A stretch of DNA of 64,000 nucleotides. Origin: Colimorpha_A sp045540115. Lineage in GTDB: Bacteria; Bacillota; Clostridia; Oscillospirales; CAG-272. Below are positions 24,406 through 32,276 of this stretch, in pieces (the stretch's first letter is position 1; each line of letters opens with the position of its first letter). Where the stretch lies: the NCBI GenBank assembly GCA_045540115.1, contig JAZQGR010000096.1, positions 1 through 64,000 on the forward strand. Direction: 5' to 3'. Made by a program: the position numbers and the translations under genes. Below the pieces are notes generated by a model. The model searched no databases and had not been told where the DNA came from. It saw only the letters and a list, made by a program, of their open reading frames with translations.

Positions 24406-24585
24406 ATGAGCGAAAAGAAGAACAATACGTGTCGATATGAGGTCGTCGAAAGATACTGCCCGAGATGCGAGGAGAACGTTATTATGCGGAAAACCTTCGG
24501 TAAGGATCCCGTTCTCAAATGCATGAATTACGATAAATGCGAGCAAAGCAAGGACAGCTTCTGCGGCGGTAACGTCGTAAATTGA
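24406..24585 (+). CDS. Small zinc-ribbon-like protein, 59 aa
   Basis: The product has an RYCPRCEEN motif followed by KCMNYDKCEQ, so two cysteine pairs (CPRC and C-x6-C) could bind one zinc. It has no membrane segment. The ATG at 24406 is preferred because GCGAGGT lies just upstream and the conserved-looking part starts here. It sits 79 bases after mnmE and just before the purine riboswitch. I do not recognise a named family. The short length keeps confidence moderate. Confidence 0.6.
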   Translation: MSEKKNNTCRYEVVERYCPRCEENVIMRKTFGKDPVLKCMNYDKCEQSKDSFCGGNVVN

Positions 24586-24659
24586 ATGCTGTGGTAATTT
24601 GCAACAAAAAATTACTTTGAAATTTGTAATATGTTGTCGGGAAAAATCTCAAAATGCAA

Positions 24660-24689
24660 TTGACTTTTCATATTTATATATGATATAAT
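24660..24689 (+). promoter_or_regulatory. Promoter of the ZTP-riboswitch purine operon
   Basis: TTGACT (24660-24665), an 18-bp spacer and TATAAT (24684-24689). Transcription would start at about 24696, just before the riboswitch P1 stem. Confidence 0.85.
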
Positions 24690-24701
24690 AAGCGTGTTGA
24701 G

Positions 24702-24805
24702 ATTTTCCGCAACTGACGGATGGGTGGGCAACCACCGGGGAACGGAAAATTATAAAGCCGACCGTCTGGGCAGTTTTGCATTATAAGGCAAGACTGCCCA
24801 TTTTT
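24702..24805 (+). promoter_or_regulatory. ZTP (pfl) riboswitch with intrinsic terminator
   Basis: The P1 stem ATTTTCCG (24702-24709) pairs with CGGAAAAT (24743-24750). It encloses GGTGG-GCAA-CCACC and the conserved CCGGGGAACGG. A linker leads to GCCGACCGTCTGGGCA (24758-24773), the conserved 3' part of the pfl motif. From TGGGCAGT the same bases pair with ACTGCCCA in a 13-bp hairpin (24767-24800) followed by five T residues. Binding of ZMP/ZTP, which accumulates when 10-formyl-THF runs short, should hold the 3' element in the aptamer and prevent termination. It controls purE onward. Confidence 0.92.
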
Positions 24806-24833
24806 CATTTCGGTCTATCATACGGAGGTATTT

Positions 24834-25334
24834 ATGAGCATTAAAAAGGTTGGAATCGTGATGGGAAGCGACAGCGATCTTCCCGTTGTGGAGAAAGCAA
24901 TAAACGTGCTTAAGGAATATGGGGTGCCTTTTGAGGTTCACGTATATTCTGCGCACAGAACTCCCGTCGAGGCGAAGGAATTTGCACTCAATGCAAGAAC
25001 TAACGGCTTCGGCGTTATAATTGCCGCTGCGGGTATGGCGGCTCATCTTGCCGGCGCTATTGCCGCCAATACGACTCTTCCCGTTATCGGAATACCTGTA
25101 AAAAGTAAAAATCTCGACGGCATTGACGCGCTTCTTTCGACGGTACAGATGCCGACAGGAATACCTGTCGCAACCGTAGCTATCGATGGAGCTGCCAATG
25201 CCGCTATGCTTTCTATTCAGATACTTGCAGTAAATGACGGCGCTCTTGCCGCTCGTCTTGACAGGGCAAGAAGCGAAGGCGCAGAAAAGGTGCTCGAAAA
25301 GAACAAGGCAATAGAAGAAAAATTTAACGCTTAA
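24834..25334 (+). CDS. purE: N5-carboxyaminoimidazole ribonucleotide mutase (PurE)
   Basis: This 166-aa enzyme forms CAIR in purine synthesis. The N-terminal GSDSDLPV phosphate loop, SAHRTP with the catalytic His, and AAGMAAHLAG match class I PurE. Class I enzymes normally work with PurK, which is not in the window. GGAGGT precedes the ATG. It is the first gene behind the ZTP riboswitch. Confidence 0.95.
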   Translation: MSIKKVGIVMGSDSDLPVVEKAINVLKEYGVPFEVHVYSAHRTPVEAKEFALNARTNGFGVIIAAAGMAAHLAGAIAANTTLPVIGIPVKSKNLDGIDALLSTVQMPTGIPVATVAIDGAANAAMLSIQILAVNDGALAARLDRARSEGAEKVLEKNKAIEEKFNA

Positions 25335-25345
25335 AGGAGTTATCA

Positions 25346-26770
25346 ATGGGCGGATATTTTGGATCGGCACTTAAGTGCGACGCAATCTCTGACGTATTTT
25401 TCGGTACTGACTATCATTCACACCTTGGAACGAAATGCGGCGGAATTGCCGCATATCACGACCTTGTCGGTCTGCAGAGAGAAATACATAATATTCAAAA
25501 TTCTCCATTCAGAACAAAGTTCGAGCACGTATTCGATGATATGAAGGGTAACTCGGCGATCGGTTGTATCAGCGACTTTGATCCTCAGCCGCTTCTTGTC
25601 AGATCGCGTCTCGGCAAGTTCGCTATTTGCTTCGTCGGTATAATCAACAACGCTGAGCAGCTTATATCCGATCATCTCTCGGAGTGCTCGGGTCATTTTA
25701 ACGCTATGACCGGCGGAAACGTAAACTCGACAGAGCTCGTCGCAGCGCTTATCGGTCAGAAGGATAATTTTGTTGACGGTATACATTTTGCGCAGAGAGT
25801 TATTGAAGGCACTGCATCGATAATAATTCTTAAGGACGATGGAAAGATCATCGCCGCACGCGACCGTCTCGGACGAATCCCTGTTCAGATCGGACGGAAG
25901 GACGAGGGATACTGCGTATCATTTGAAGCGTACGCGTATCAGAAGCTCGGATACGAGTATCATAAGGAGCTCGGCCCGGGTGAAATAGTTGAGCTCTGCT
26001 CGGATTACTGCCGTCAGCTTGCAGTGCCGGGAAAAGAAATGAGGATATGCTCATTTCTTTGGAGCTATTACGGCTATCCGACTTCGACCTATGAGGGAGT
26101 TAACGTTGAGATAATGCGTTATCGAAACGGTCAGATAATGGCTGAAAATGATAGAAAAGCCGGTCTTGATGAGAATATCGAGTATGTTGTCGGCGTTCCC
26201 GACTCAGGTACACCCCATGCTATCGGTTATTCGAACGCAAGCCATCTTCCGTTTGCAAGGGCATTTATAAAGTATACACCTACTTGGTCGCGATCCTTTA
26301 CGCCCACTACTCAGGCGGCAAGAAGCAAGGTCGCAAAGATGAAACAGATACCCGTTCTTGAGCTTATAAAGGACAAGCACCTGATGTTCGTCGACGACTC
26401 TATCGTCCGTGGTACACAACTAAAGGAAACGGTCGACTTCCTTTATGACAACGGTGCGAAGAGCGTTCACATGCGCTCGGCTTGCCCTCCGATAATGTAT
26501 GGCTGTAAATATCTGAATTTCAGCCGCGCGACCTCTGATATGGAGCTTATTGCTCGCAGAATCATAAACGAGCTTGAGGGCGAAGAAGGATTCAATTATA
26601 TTGAAGAATACAGCGACGGATCTACCGAGAGAGGTAAAGCGCTTCGTAAGACAATTTGCGAGCGATTCCACTTTGATTCGCTTGATTTCCAGTCTCTTGA
26701 AGGCGTAATAAAGGCAATAGGCATTGATCCATGCAAGCTTTGCACCTATTGCTGGAATGGTAAAGAATAA
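25346..26770 (+). CDS. purF: PurF-like amidophosphoribosyltransferase lacking the Cys nucleophile
   Basis: This 474-aa protein has an N-terminal Ntn-hydrolase-like domain and a C-terminal phosphoribosyltransferase domain. The PRPP loop MFVDDSIVRGTQ is intact. The N-terminus reads MGGYFGSALK, whereas normal PurF exposes Cys1 in CGIVG. The HNGNL motif that forms the glutaminase oxyanion hole is replaced by FVGIINN. The C-terminus carries a CKLCTYC cluster. It belongs to a PurF-like group I recall from Clostridia and Bacteroidetes. It may use ammonia, or a separate PurF elsewhere may do the first step. The position in the purine operon supports a purine role. Confidence 0.8.
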   Translation: MGGYFGSALKCDAISDVFFGTDYHSHLGTKCGGIAAYHDLVGLQREIHNIQNSPFRTKFEHVFDDMKGNSAIGCISDFDPQPLLVRSRLGKFAICFVGIINNAEQLISDHLSECSGHFNAMTGGNVNSTELVAALIGQKDNFVDGIHFAQRVIEGTASIIILKDDGKIIAARDRLGRIPVQIGRKDEGYCVSFEAYAYQKLGYEYHKELGPGEIVELCSDYCRQLAVPGKEMRICSFLWSYYGYPTSTYEGVNVEIMRYRNGQIMAENDRKAGLDENIEYVVGVPDSGTPHAIGYSNASHLPFARAFIKYTPTWSRSFTPTTQAARSKVAKMKQIPVLELIKDKHLMFVDDSIVRGTQLKETVDFLYDNGAKSVHMRSACPPIMYGCKYLNFSRATSDMELIARRIINELEGEEGFNYIEEYSDGSTERGKALRKTICERFHFDSLDFQSLEGVIKAIGIDPCKLCTYCWNGKE

Positions 26771-26791
26771 TAATTTGAAAGGAATAAAGGT

Positions 26792-27838
26792 ATGAAAAGC
26801 AGTTACAGCGAAAGCTACAAGCAGGCGGGCGTTGATATTACAGCAGGTTATAAAGCAGTTGAGCTTATGAAAGCACATATTGCACGCACAAGAAACGAGG
26901 GCTGTCTTGACGACGTCGGCGGCTTCGGCGGATGCTTCGGTCTTCCCATCAGCGGAATGGAGGAGCCGGTCCTCGTTTCGGGAACTGACGGTTGCGGAAC
27001 GAAGGTAAAGCTTGCGATCCTCATGGACAAGCACGATACCATCGGTATCGACGCCGTCGCAATGTGTGTAAACGATATCATTTGTGTAGGTGCGAAGCCC
27101 CTATTTTTCCTTGATTACATTGCATGCGGTAAGAACATTCCTGAGAAGATCGCGTCTATCGTTTCGGGTGTTGCAGAGGGCTGTGTTCAGTCCGGTGCGG
27201 CTCTGATCGGCGGCGAGACCGCCGAGCATCCCGGACTTATGCCGATAGAGGATTATGACCTCGCCGGCTTTGCAGTTGGAATTGTTGACAAAAAGAAGAT
27301 AATCGACAACAAGAAGATGCAGGAGGGCGATGTTGTGATCGCACTTCCGTCAACCGGTATTCACAGCAACGGCTTCTCGCTTTGCCGCAAGGTATTCAAT
27401 ATTGATAATAACGATCCTCTTCTTTACGTCGAGAGGGAAGAGCTTGGCGGTAAAACGATAGCTGAGGCACTCCTTACTCCTACTAAGATATACGTGAAGC
27501 CCGTCCTCGCGCTTCTTAATGAAGTGGACGTTCACGGTATATCCCATATCACGGGCGGCGGATTCTACGAGAATATTCCGAGAAGCATTCCCGACGGTCT
27601 CGGTGCGGTTATCGACAAGGCGTCCGTTAAGATCCTTCCTATTTTTGATCTTATCGCAAAGTTCGGTAACATTCCCGAAAGAGATATGTTTAATACATAT
27701 AATATGGGCGTTGGAATGAGCATTGTAGTTCCCGCCGCACAGGCAGACAAGGCAATCGAGATACTTAAGAATAACGGTATTGATGCTTACACTATCGGTA
27801 AGATAGTTAAGAGCGAGGAAAAGGTCGTAATATGCTGA
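26792..27838 (+). CDS. purM: Phosphoribosylformylglycinamidine cyclo-ligase (AIR synthetase)
   Basis: This 348-aa ATP-dependent enzyme closes the imidazole ring to make AIR. GGFGGCF, GTDGCGTKVKLA, MCVNDIICVGAKPLFFLDY and LIGGETAEHPG are hallmark PurM motifs. It overlaps the start of the FNT channel gene by 7 bases, so the two are translationally linked. Confidence 0.96.
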   Translation: MKSSYSESYKQAGVDITAGYKAVELMKAHIARTRNEGCLDDVGGFGGCFGLPISGMEEPVLVSGTDGCGTKVKLAILMDKHDTIGIDAVAMCVNDIICVGAKPLFFLDYIACGKNIPEKIASIVSGVAEGCVQSGAALIGGETAEHPGLMPIEDYDLAGFAVGIVDKKKIIDNKKMQEGDVVIALPSTGIHSNGFSLCRKVFNIDNNDPLLYVEREELGGKTIAEALLTPTKIYVKPVLALLNEVDVHGISHITGGGFYENIPRSIPDGLGAVIDKASVKILPIFDLIAKFGNIPERDMFNTYNMGVGMSIVVPAAQADKAIEILKNNGIDAYTIGKIVKSEEKVVIC

Positions 27839-28443
27839 AGGGAACTATAGACGGTATTCTTGCCGGTATTATGATAGGTATCGGAGGAACGGTGCTTCTC
27901 TCAGTCGGCGGCGGTATTCCGGGTGCGTGCTTCTTTACGATAGCGCTTCTTATAATCTGCTATCGCGGTTACTCCCTTTATACAGGCAAGATCGGATTTA
28001 TGGTGTATAACCACAAGGGAAGCGATTTCGTCACACTTTTGACAGGTCTTTTCGGTAACGTCATCGGAACGCTAATTTCGGGACTCGCTGTCAGTTTTGC
28101 GCTTTTAGATAGAGCCAAGCTTGCTAAAGCTATGTGCGAAGCGAAGCTCGATGATGATCTCCTCGGTGTATTCATCAAGGCGATATTCTGCGGAATACTC
28201 ATGTATCTCGCAGTCGCGGTATTTAAGGAAAACAAATCTCCGCTTGCTATCTTCTTCTGTGTTCCCGTATTTATTCTAAGCGGATTTGAGCATTCAATTG
28301 CCGATATGTTTTACTTCTTCACTGCAAGAATATTTTCCCTTGAAATGCTTGTTTTCCTCCTTATAGTAATTCTCGGAAATACCGTTGGCGGACTTTTGTT
28401 CCCCACGCTGACCATGCTTAAAGGCGAAAAGAAGGAGGGCTGA
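27832..28443 (+). CDS. Formate/nitrite transporter (FNT) family channel
   Basis: This 203-aa membrane protein has six hydrophobic segments (about residues 4-25, 32-52, 66-92, 108-130, 136-160, 170-197). The fifth holds GFEHSIADMFYF, the FNT signature with the central gating His. It is shorter than typical FocA (about 280 aa) because the termini are trimmed. It starts inside the end of purM and ends one base before purN, so it is a fixed part of the purine operon. Import or release of formate, the substrate of Fhs at 35986, is the natural inference. Nitrite or another anion remains possible. Confidence 0.85.
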   Translation: MLKGTIDGILAGIMIGIGGTVLLSVGGGIPGACFFTIALLIICYRGYSLYTGKIGFMVYNHKGSDFVTLLTGLFGNVIGTLISGLAVSFALLDRAKLAKAMCEAKLDDDLLGVFIKAIFCGILMYLAVAVFKENKSPLAIFFCVPVFILSGFEHSIADMFYFFTARIFSLEMLVFLLIVILGNTVGGLLFPTLTMLKGEKKEG

Positions 28444-28444
28444 T

Positions 28445-29065
28445 ATGAGTAAAACAAGAATAGCTGTCCTCATTTCGGGAGGCGGGACTAACCTTCAGGC
28501 GCTTATTGATGCGCAGAACAGCGGCATAATTAAAAGCGGCGAGATCGCCTGCGTAATTTCTTCGCAGCCCGATGCTTTTGGTCTGACAAGAGCAAAGAAT
28601 GCAGGCATTCCGACGGAGGTCGTCTGTAAACGTCTTCTTAACGGCTCGCAGGAGCTTTTTGAAAAGGGAATTATTGAGGTGCTTGACCGCTACGGTATCG
28701 AGCTTATCGTACTTGCGGGCTTTATGTCAATTCTGACCGAGAATTTCACCTCGCGTTATCCCGAGAGGATAATTAACGTTCACCCCTCTCTGATCCCGTC
28801 GTTTTGCGGCAAGGGTTTCTACGGTCTGCGCGTCCACGAGGCGGCGCTTGAATACGGCGTTAAGGTAACGGGCGCGACGGTTCATTTTGTTAATGAGATC
28901 CCCGACGGCGGCAGAATTATTATGCAAAAAGCCGTCAAGATATGTAAGAACGATACCCCCGAGACTCTTCAAAAAAGAGTTATGAAGCAGGCGGAGTGGA
29001 AGATACTTCCTCTTTCTTGCGAAAAGGTATCAAAAGAAATAATGGATGCGAAAGGAAATAACTGA
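28445..29065 (+). CDS. purN: Phosphoribosylglycinamide formyltransferase
   Basis: This 206-aa enzyme moves a formyl group from 10-formyl-THF to GAR. ISGGGTNLQAL is the N-terminal substrate loop, and INVHPSLIPSFCGKGFYG carries the catalytic His. GATVHFVNEIPDGGRII contains the conserved Asp region (usually VDxGxII). GGAGG precedes the ATG. It uses the product of Fhs from the same operon. Confidence 0.95.
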   Translation: MSKTRIAVLISGGGTNLQALIDAQNSGIIKSGEIACVISSQPDAFGLTRAKNAGIPTEVVCKRLLNGSQELFEKGIIEVLDRYGIELIVLAGFMSILTENFTSRYPERIINVHPSLIPSFCGKGFYGLRVHEAALEYGVKVTGATVHFVNEIPDGGRIIMQKAVKICKNDTPETLQKRVMKQAEWKILPLSCEKVSKEIMDAKGNN

Positions 29066-29066
29066 T

Positions 29067-29789
29067 ATGGCACTTTACGATCTTACTAAGCTTTTGAGCG
29101 AAAACACTTATCCCGGACGCGGAATCGTTATCGGTAAATCCGCAGACGGAAAGAGCGCACTTATCGCGTACTTCATTATGGGCAGAAGCGTTAACTCCCG
29201 TAACAGAGTTTTCGAAATGCACGAAAACGGTATGCGTACAAAGGCATTCGACGAATCGAAGCTGACCGACCCGCATCTTATTATTTACAATCCTTATCTT
29301 CGCGCAAAGGGTGGAAATATTGACATCATCACAAACGGCGATCAGACCGATACGATCTATAACTTCATAAATGACGGTAGCTGCTTCGAGGATGCGCTCC
29401 GTACCCGTGAATTTGAGGACGACGCTCCTAACTATACGCCCCGTATTTCAGGTGCTCTTTATTACTGCTTCCCTCGTAATACCTTTACTTACAAAATGTC
29501 TATTCTTAAGAGCAATAACGGCAACCCCGATGCATGTCAGAGATACTTCTTCGACTATGCGCCGCTTAACGGAATAGGTCACTTTATTCACACCTATAAG
29601 TGCGACGGAAATCCTATCCCGTCCTTCTACGGCGAGCCGGAGGAGGTTGAGCTTCCCAATACCGCAGAAGAACTTGCGGATATTTGCTGGAAGAATCTGA
29701 ATGAAGACAATAAGGTCTCGCTTTTCGTTCGTCAGATTCCTCTTGACGGAAGCGAGCCGACAGAAATAATCATCAATAAGAACGTATAA
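29067..29789 (+). CDS. purO: IMP cyclohydrolase, PurO type
   Basis: This 240-aa protein closes the second purine ring (FAICAR to IMP). The sequence resembles archaeal PurO rather than the N-terminal domain of PurH: NGDQTDTIYNFINDG, FEDALRTREFEDDAPNYTPRISG and the N-terminal YPGRGIVIGKSADG align with that family by recall. The start is the ATG at 29067, one base after the purN stop, with AAAGGA upstream. The next gene supplies the transformylase half, so the two replace the bifunctional PurH of most bacteria. Confidence 0.88.
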   Translation: MALYDLTKLLSENTYPGRGIVIGKSADGKSALIAYFIMGRSVNSRNRVFEMHENGMRTKAFDESKLTDPHLIIYNPYLRAKGGNIDIITNGDQTDTIYNFINDGSCFEDALRTREFEDDAPNYTPRISGALYYCFPRNTFTYKMSILKSNNGNPDACQRYFFDYAPLNGIGHFIHTYKCDGNPIPSFYGEPEEVELPNTAEELADICWKNLNEDNKVSLFVRQIPLDGSEPTEIIINKNV

Positions 29790-29801
29790 GGAGAAACGGA
29801 A

Positions 29802-30986
29802 ATGAAAGAATTTGAACTTAAATACGGCTGTAACCCCAATCAGAAGCCCTCGAAGATATATATGCACGATGGCTCAGATCTTCCTATTGAGATCTTGAAC
29901 GGTCGTCCCGGATACATAAATTTTCTTGACGCGTTCAACTCGTGGCAACTCGTAAAGGAGCTCAAGGAAGCTCTCGGAATGCCTGCTGTTACCTCGTTCA
30001 AGCACGTTTCTCCGACGTCAGCCGCTATTGGTCTTCCGCTTACAGAGAAGCTCAAAAAGGCGTGCTTCGTTGACGACATTGAAGGACTTGACGAGTCGCC
30101 TCTCGCTTGCGCTTACGCAAGAGCAAGAGGAACGGACAGAATGTGCTCCTTCGGTGACTGGGTAGCTCTTTCCGACGTTTGCGACGTTACGACTGCGCTC
30201 ATGATTAAGCGCGAGGTCTCCGACGGTGTTATCGCTCCCGGATACGAGCCCGAAGCTCTTGAGATCCTCAAGTCCAAGAGAAAGGGAAGCTATAATATCG
30301 TTAAGATTGACCCGAACTTCGTTCCCGACGAGGCTGAGCGCAAGCAGGTCTACGGTATCACCTTTGAGCAGGGAAGAAACAACTTCAAGATCAATAAAGA
30401 GCTTCTTTCTAACGTAGTTACCGCAAATAAGGATATGCCCGAAAGCGCAGTCCGTGACCTTATAATCGCGCTTATTACCCTTAAGTATACACAGTCTAAT
30501 TCTGTTTGCTTTGCAGTTGACGGACAGGCGATCGGCGTTGGAGCAGGTCAGCAGTCCCGTGTTCACTGTACTCGTCTTGCGGGCGGTAAGGCGGACACCT
30601 GGTTCCTTCGTCAGTCTGACAAGGTTCTCAACCTTCCTTTCAAGGACACTATCGGACGTCCTGACCGCGATAACGTTATTGACGGCTATATAAATCAAAA
30701 TGAAGAGGATGTTTGCGCAGACGGTAACTGGCAGAAGTACTTTACGTCTCAGCCCGCGCCCTTCACTAAGGAAGAGCAGAGAGCTTACCTTGATACTATT
30801 GACGGTGTTGCACTCGGCTCCGACGCATTCTTCCCGTTCAGCGACAACATCGAAAGAGCAAAGAAGAGTGGCGTTAAGTACATAGCAGAGCCCGGCGGCT
30901 CCATCCGTGACGACATCGTCATCGAGTGCTGCGATAAGTACGGAATGGCTATGGCGTTCACCGGAATGAGACTTTTCCATCACTAA
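29802..30986 (+). CDS. Stand-alone AICAR formyltransferase
   Basis: This 394-aa protein corresponds to the C-terminal domain of PurH. It forms FAICAR from AICAR and 10-formyl-THF. ELKYGCNPNQKPS at the start, FKHVSPTSAAIG with the catalytic Lys-His, QSNSVCFAVDGQAIGVGAGQQSR and the terminal YIAEPGGSIRDD are intact. There is no MGS-like cyclohydrolase domain. AAGGAG precedes the ATG, 12 bases after the PurO-type gene. Its substrate ZMP is the ligand of the operon's riboswitch. Confidence 0.95.
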   Translation: MKEFELKYGCNPNQKPSKIYMHDGSDLPIEILNGRPGYINFLDAFNSWQLVKELKEALGMPAVTSFKHVSPTSAAIGLPLTEKLKKACFVDDIEGLDESPLACAYARARGTDRMCSFGDWVALSDVCDVTTALMIKREVSDGVIAPGYEPEALEILKSKRKGSYNIVKIDPNFVPDEAERKQVYGITFEQGRNNFKINKELLSNVVTANKDMPESAVRDLIIALITLKYTQSNSVCFAVDGQAIGVGAGQQSRVHCTRLAGGKADTWFLRQSDKVLNLPFKDTIGRPDRDNVIDGYINQNEEDVCADGNWQKYFTSQPAPFTKEEQRAYLDTIDGVALGSDAFFPFSDNIERAKKSGVKYIAEPGGSIRDDIVIECCDKYGMAMAFTGMRLFHH

Positions 30987-31006
30987 TACAATTTTTTGGT
31001 GCAGCT

Positions 31007-32275
31007 ATGAAAATAATGGTAGTTGGCGGTGGCGGCAGAGAGCACGCCATCATTAAAAAGCTGAAAGAAAATAAAGATATTGACGTAATATACGCACTCC
31101 CCGGTAATGGTGGCATTGCCGCCGATGCCGTATGCGTAAATATCGGCGCGAAGGATATTCCCGCAATAGTTGATTTTGCTGTTAAGGAGAATATCGACTA
31201 TGCAGTCGTCGCTCCCGACGATCCGCTTGTTTTGGGTGCCGTTGATGCACTTACCGAAAAGGGGATCCCTTGCTTCGGCCCTGACGCAAAGGCGGCGGAG
31301 ATCGAGGGAAGTAAGATCTTTTCAAAGAATCTTATGAAGAAATACGGTATTCCGACGGCAGAATACGAGACCTTTGATAACGAATCCGATGCTCTTAATT
31401 ATCTGAACAACTGCAAGATTCCGATAGTTATCAAGGCAGACGGTCTTGCTCTCGGCAAGGGCGTTATAATCGCCATGACAAAAGAGGAAGCAATCGACGC
31501 TGTCAAGAGTATGATGAGCGATAAGGTCTTCGGTAACAGCGGTTCAAGAGTTGTTATCGAGGAATTCCTCACAGGTCCCGAGGTTTCAGTTCTCGCGTTT
31601 ACCGATGGAAAGACCGTAAAGCCGATGGTTTCATCTATGGACCACAAGAGAGCGCACGATAACGACGAGGGACTCAATACGGGCGGTATGGGAACGGTTG
31701 CTCCTAACCCGTATTACACAAAGGAAGTTGCGGAAGTATGTATGAATACGATCTTCCTTCCGACTGTAAACGCTATGATAAAAGAGGGCAGACCATTTAA
31801 GGGATGCCTCTACTTCGGGCTTATGATAACACCCGACGGACCGAAGGTCATTGAGTATAACTGCCGTTTCGGAGACCCCGAAACGCAGGTGGTGCTTCCT
31901 CTTCTTAAGAGCGATCTTCTTACCGTTATGCAGGCAACGACAAACGGAACGCTTGACGAGACCGAGGTCGTTTTCGAGGATAAGCACGCTTGCTGTGTAA
32001 TTATGGCGTCAAACGGCTATCCGCAGAGCTATGAAAAGGGATTTGAGATAAAGATCCCCGATGAAATTGCAGACAACGTTTATGTAGCAGGCGCGGCTGA
32101 AAAGGACGGAAAGCTGGTTACGTCGGGCGGACGAGTCCTCGGCGCAACCGCAGTTGCAGACACGCTCCCCGAAGCAATTAACGACGCGTATAAGCTCGTA
32201 AGCAAGATAAGCTTTGGTAACGCCTTCTACCGTAAGGACATCGGTGCGCGCGCACTTAAAGCGCTGGAGGAATAA
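31007..32275 (+). CDS. purD: Phosphoribosylamine--glycine ligase
   Basis: This 422-aa ATP-grasp enzyme makes GAR from phosphoribosylamine and glycine. The N-terminal VVGGGGREHAI loop, ATP-grasp motifs VIKADGLALGKGV and HKRAHDNDEGLNTGGMG, and YNCRFGDPETQ with metal ligands are intact. The ribosome site before the ATG is weak. Confidence 0.96.
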   Translation: MKIMVVGGGGREHAIIKKLKENKDIDVIYALPGNGGIAADAVCVNIGAKDIPAIVDFAVKENIDYAVVAPDDPLVLGAVDALTEKGIPCFGPDAKAAEIEGSKIFSKNLMKKYGIPTAEYETFDNESDALNYLNNCKIPIVIKADGLALGKGVIIAMTKEEAIDAVKSMMSDKVFGNSGSRVVIEEFLTGPEVSVLAFTDGKTVKPMVSSMDHKRAHDNDEGLNTGGMGTVAPNPYYTKEVAEVCMNTIFLPTVNAMIKEGRPFKGCLYFGLMITPDGPKVIEYNCRFGDPETQVVLPLLKSDLLTVMQATTNGTLDETEVVFEDKHACCVIMASNGYPQSYEKGFEIKIPDEIADNVYVAGAAEKDGKLVTSGGRVLGATAVADTLPEAINDAYKLVSKISFGNAFYRKDIGARALKALEE

Positions 32276-32276
32276 T

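Noticed and set aside
24586..24659. Possible extra regulatory hairpin before the purine promoter (ATTAC/GTAAT)
   Set aside because: The stem is short and AT-rich with no T run. It may just be the untranslated end of the 59-aa gene.
30018..30983. Long open frame antisense to the AICAR formyltransferase
   Set aside because: It has no ribosome site and no family features. Opposite-strand open frames are common here because of codon bias.
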